Source: Synaphobranchus kaupii (taxonomy: Eukaryota > Chordata > Actinopteri > Anguilliformes > Synaphobranchidae). From it: a DNA stretch of 64,000 nt. The first letter of the stretch is position 1. Every line of letters begins with the position of its first letter. Location: the NCBI GenBank assembly GCA_029718625.1, contig CM056380.1:101623586-101687585 (forward strand), given 5' to 3'. This document shows positions 63,866 to 64,000 of this stretch, one piece after another. The translations under genes and the position numbers were made by a program. The notes under the pieces were generated by a model. The model searched no databases, was not told the DNA's origin, and saw nothing but the letters and a program-made list of their open reading frames with translations.

Positions 63866-64000
63866 CAGGGGTGGGAAATTCCAGTCTTAGAGGGCCGGTG
63901 TGTATGCAGGTTTTTGTTCCCACCAATTACCCCAGCTAAATGAGCTAATTGGCTGTTTACACCAACACTGGTAGATTAGATCACATTAACATGTTTCATA
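63866..64000. mobile_element. hAT-like repeat end, truncated by window edge
   Basis: It begins CAGGGGTGGGAAATTCCAGT, followed by GAGGGCCGGTGTGTATGCAG and GTTTTTGTTCCCACCAATTA, a sequence very common at the ends of non-autonomous hAT elements in fish. The other end and the 8-bp target duplication are outside the window. Confidence 0.6.

Overview
This window is vertebrate nuclear DNA, almost certainly from a ray-finned (teleost-type) fish. The coding sequence is broken by introns with GT-AG borders. CpG islands, long dinucleotide arrays, fish-type tRNA-derived SINEs and Tc1-like elements are abundant. There are no operons, Shine-Dalgarno sites or compact ORFs. Most long open frames are artefacts of simple repeats.

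One cellular gene is recognisable: SHQ1, the dyskerin chaperone for H/ACA ribonucleoprotein assembly, on the minus strand. Nine coding exons were located by aligning conceptual translations with what I know of the family and by checking splice phases. In transcription order they are 62528-62650, 62125-62303, 59652-59764, 56961-57040, 51243-51400, 49231-49285, 46172-46295, 39644-39764 and 22798-23434 (stop codon at 22798-22800). They cover the end of the N-terminal CS-like domain, the whole SHQ1-specific domain and the acidic C-terminal tail. The first exons must lie beyond position 64000. Every junction keeps phase except one: exon 49231-49285 carries one base too many, so the gene as written is frameshifted there.

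Layout. 1-21.7 kb: intergenic DNA downstream of SHQ1 with no recognised gene; it holds a repeat also found at 50.6 kb, two copies of a SINE/LINE-tail family, a palindromic MITE, GA-rich and CA-rich arrays and CpG islands. The island at 17.6-17.9 kb has a promoter-like order of CCAAT, GC box, heat-shock element and TATA-like sites. 21.8-23.4 kb: probable 3' UTR and last SHQ1 exon. 23.4-39.6 kb: a 16.2 kb intron with a TTAA-flanked MITE, a 35-bp minisatellite plus long CA array (28.7-30.0 kb), a 29-bp minisatellite carrying about 40 TGACTCA (AP-1 core) sites (33.0-34.6 kb), and a full-length Tc1/mariner element with an intact DD34E transposase (36864-38394). 39.8-62.7 kb: the remaining exons, with introns holding SINEs, a large foldback repeat, a Tc1-like terminal remnant and (CT)n, G-run and (CACT)n tracts. 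62.7-64 kb: intron, ending in the start of a hAT-like repeat.

I found no evidence of a wholly new biological system. The most interesting items are the apparent SHQ1 frameshift, the AP-1-core minisatellite with a stray copy of its own flank inside it, the intact transposase, and the promoter-like CpG island without a following gene.
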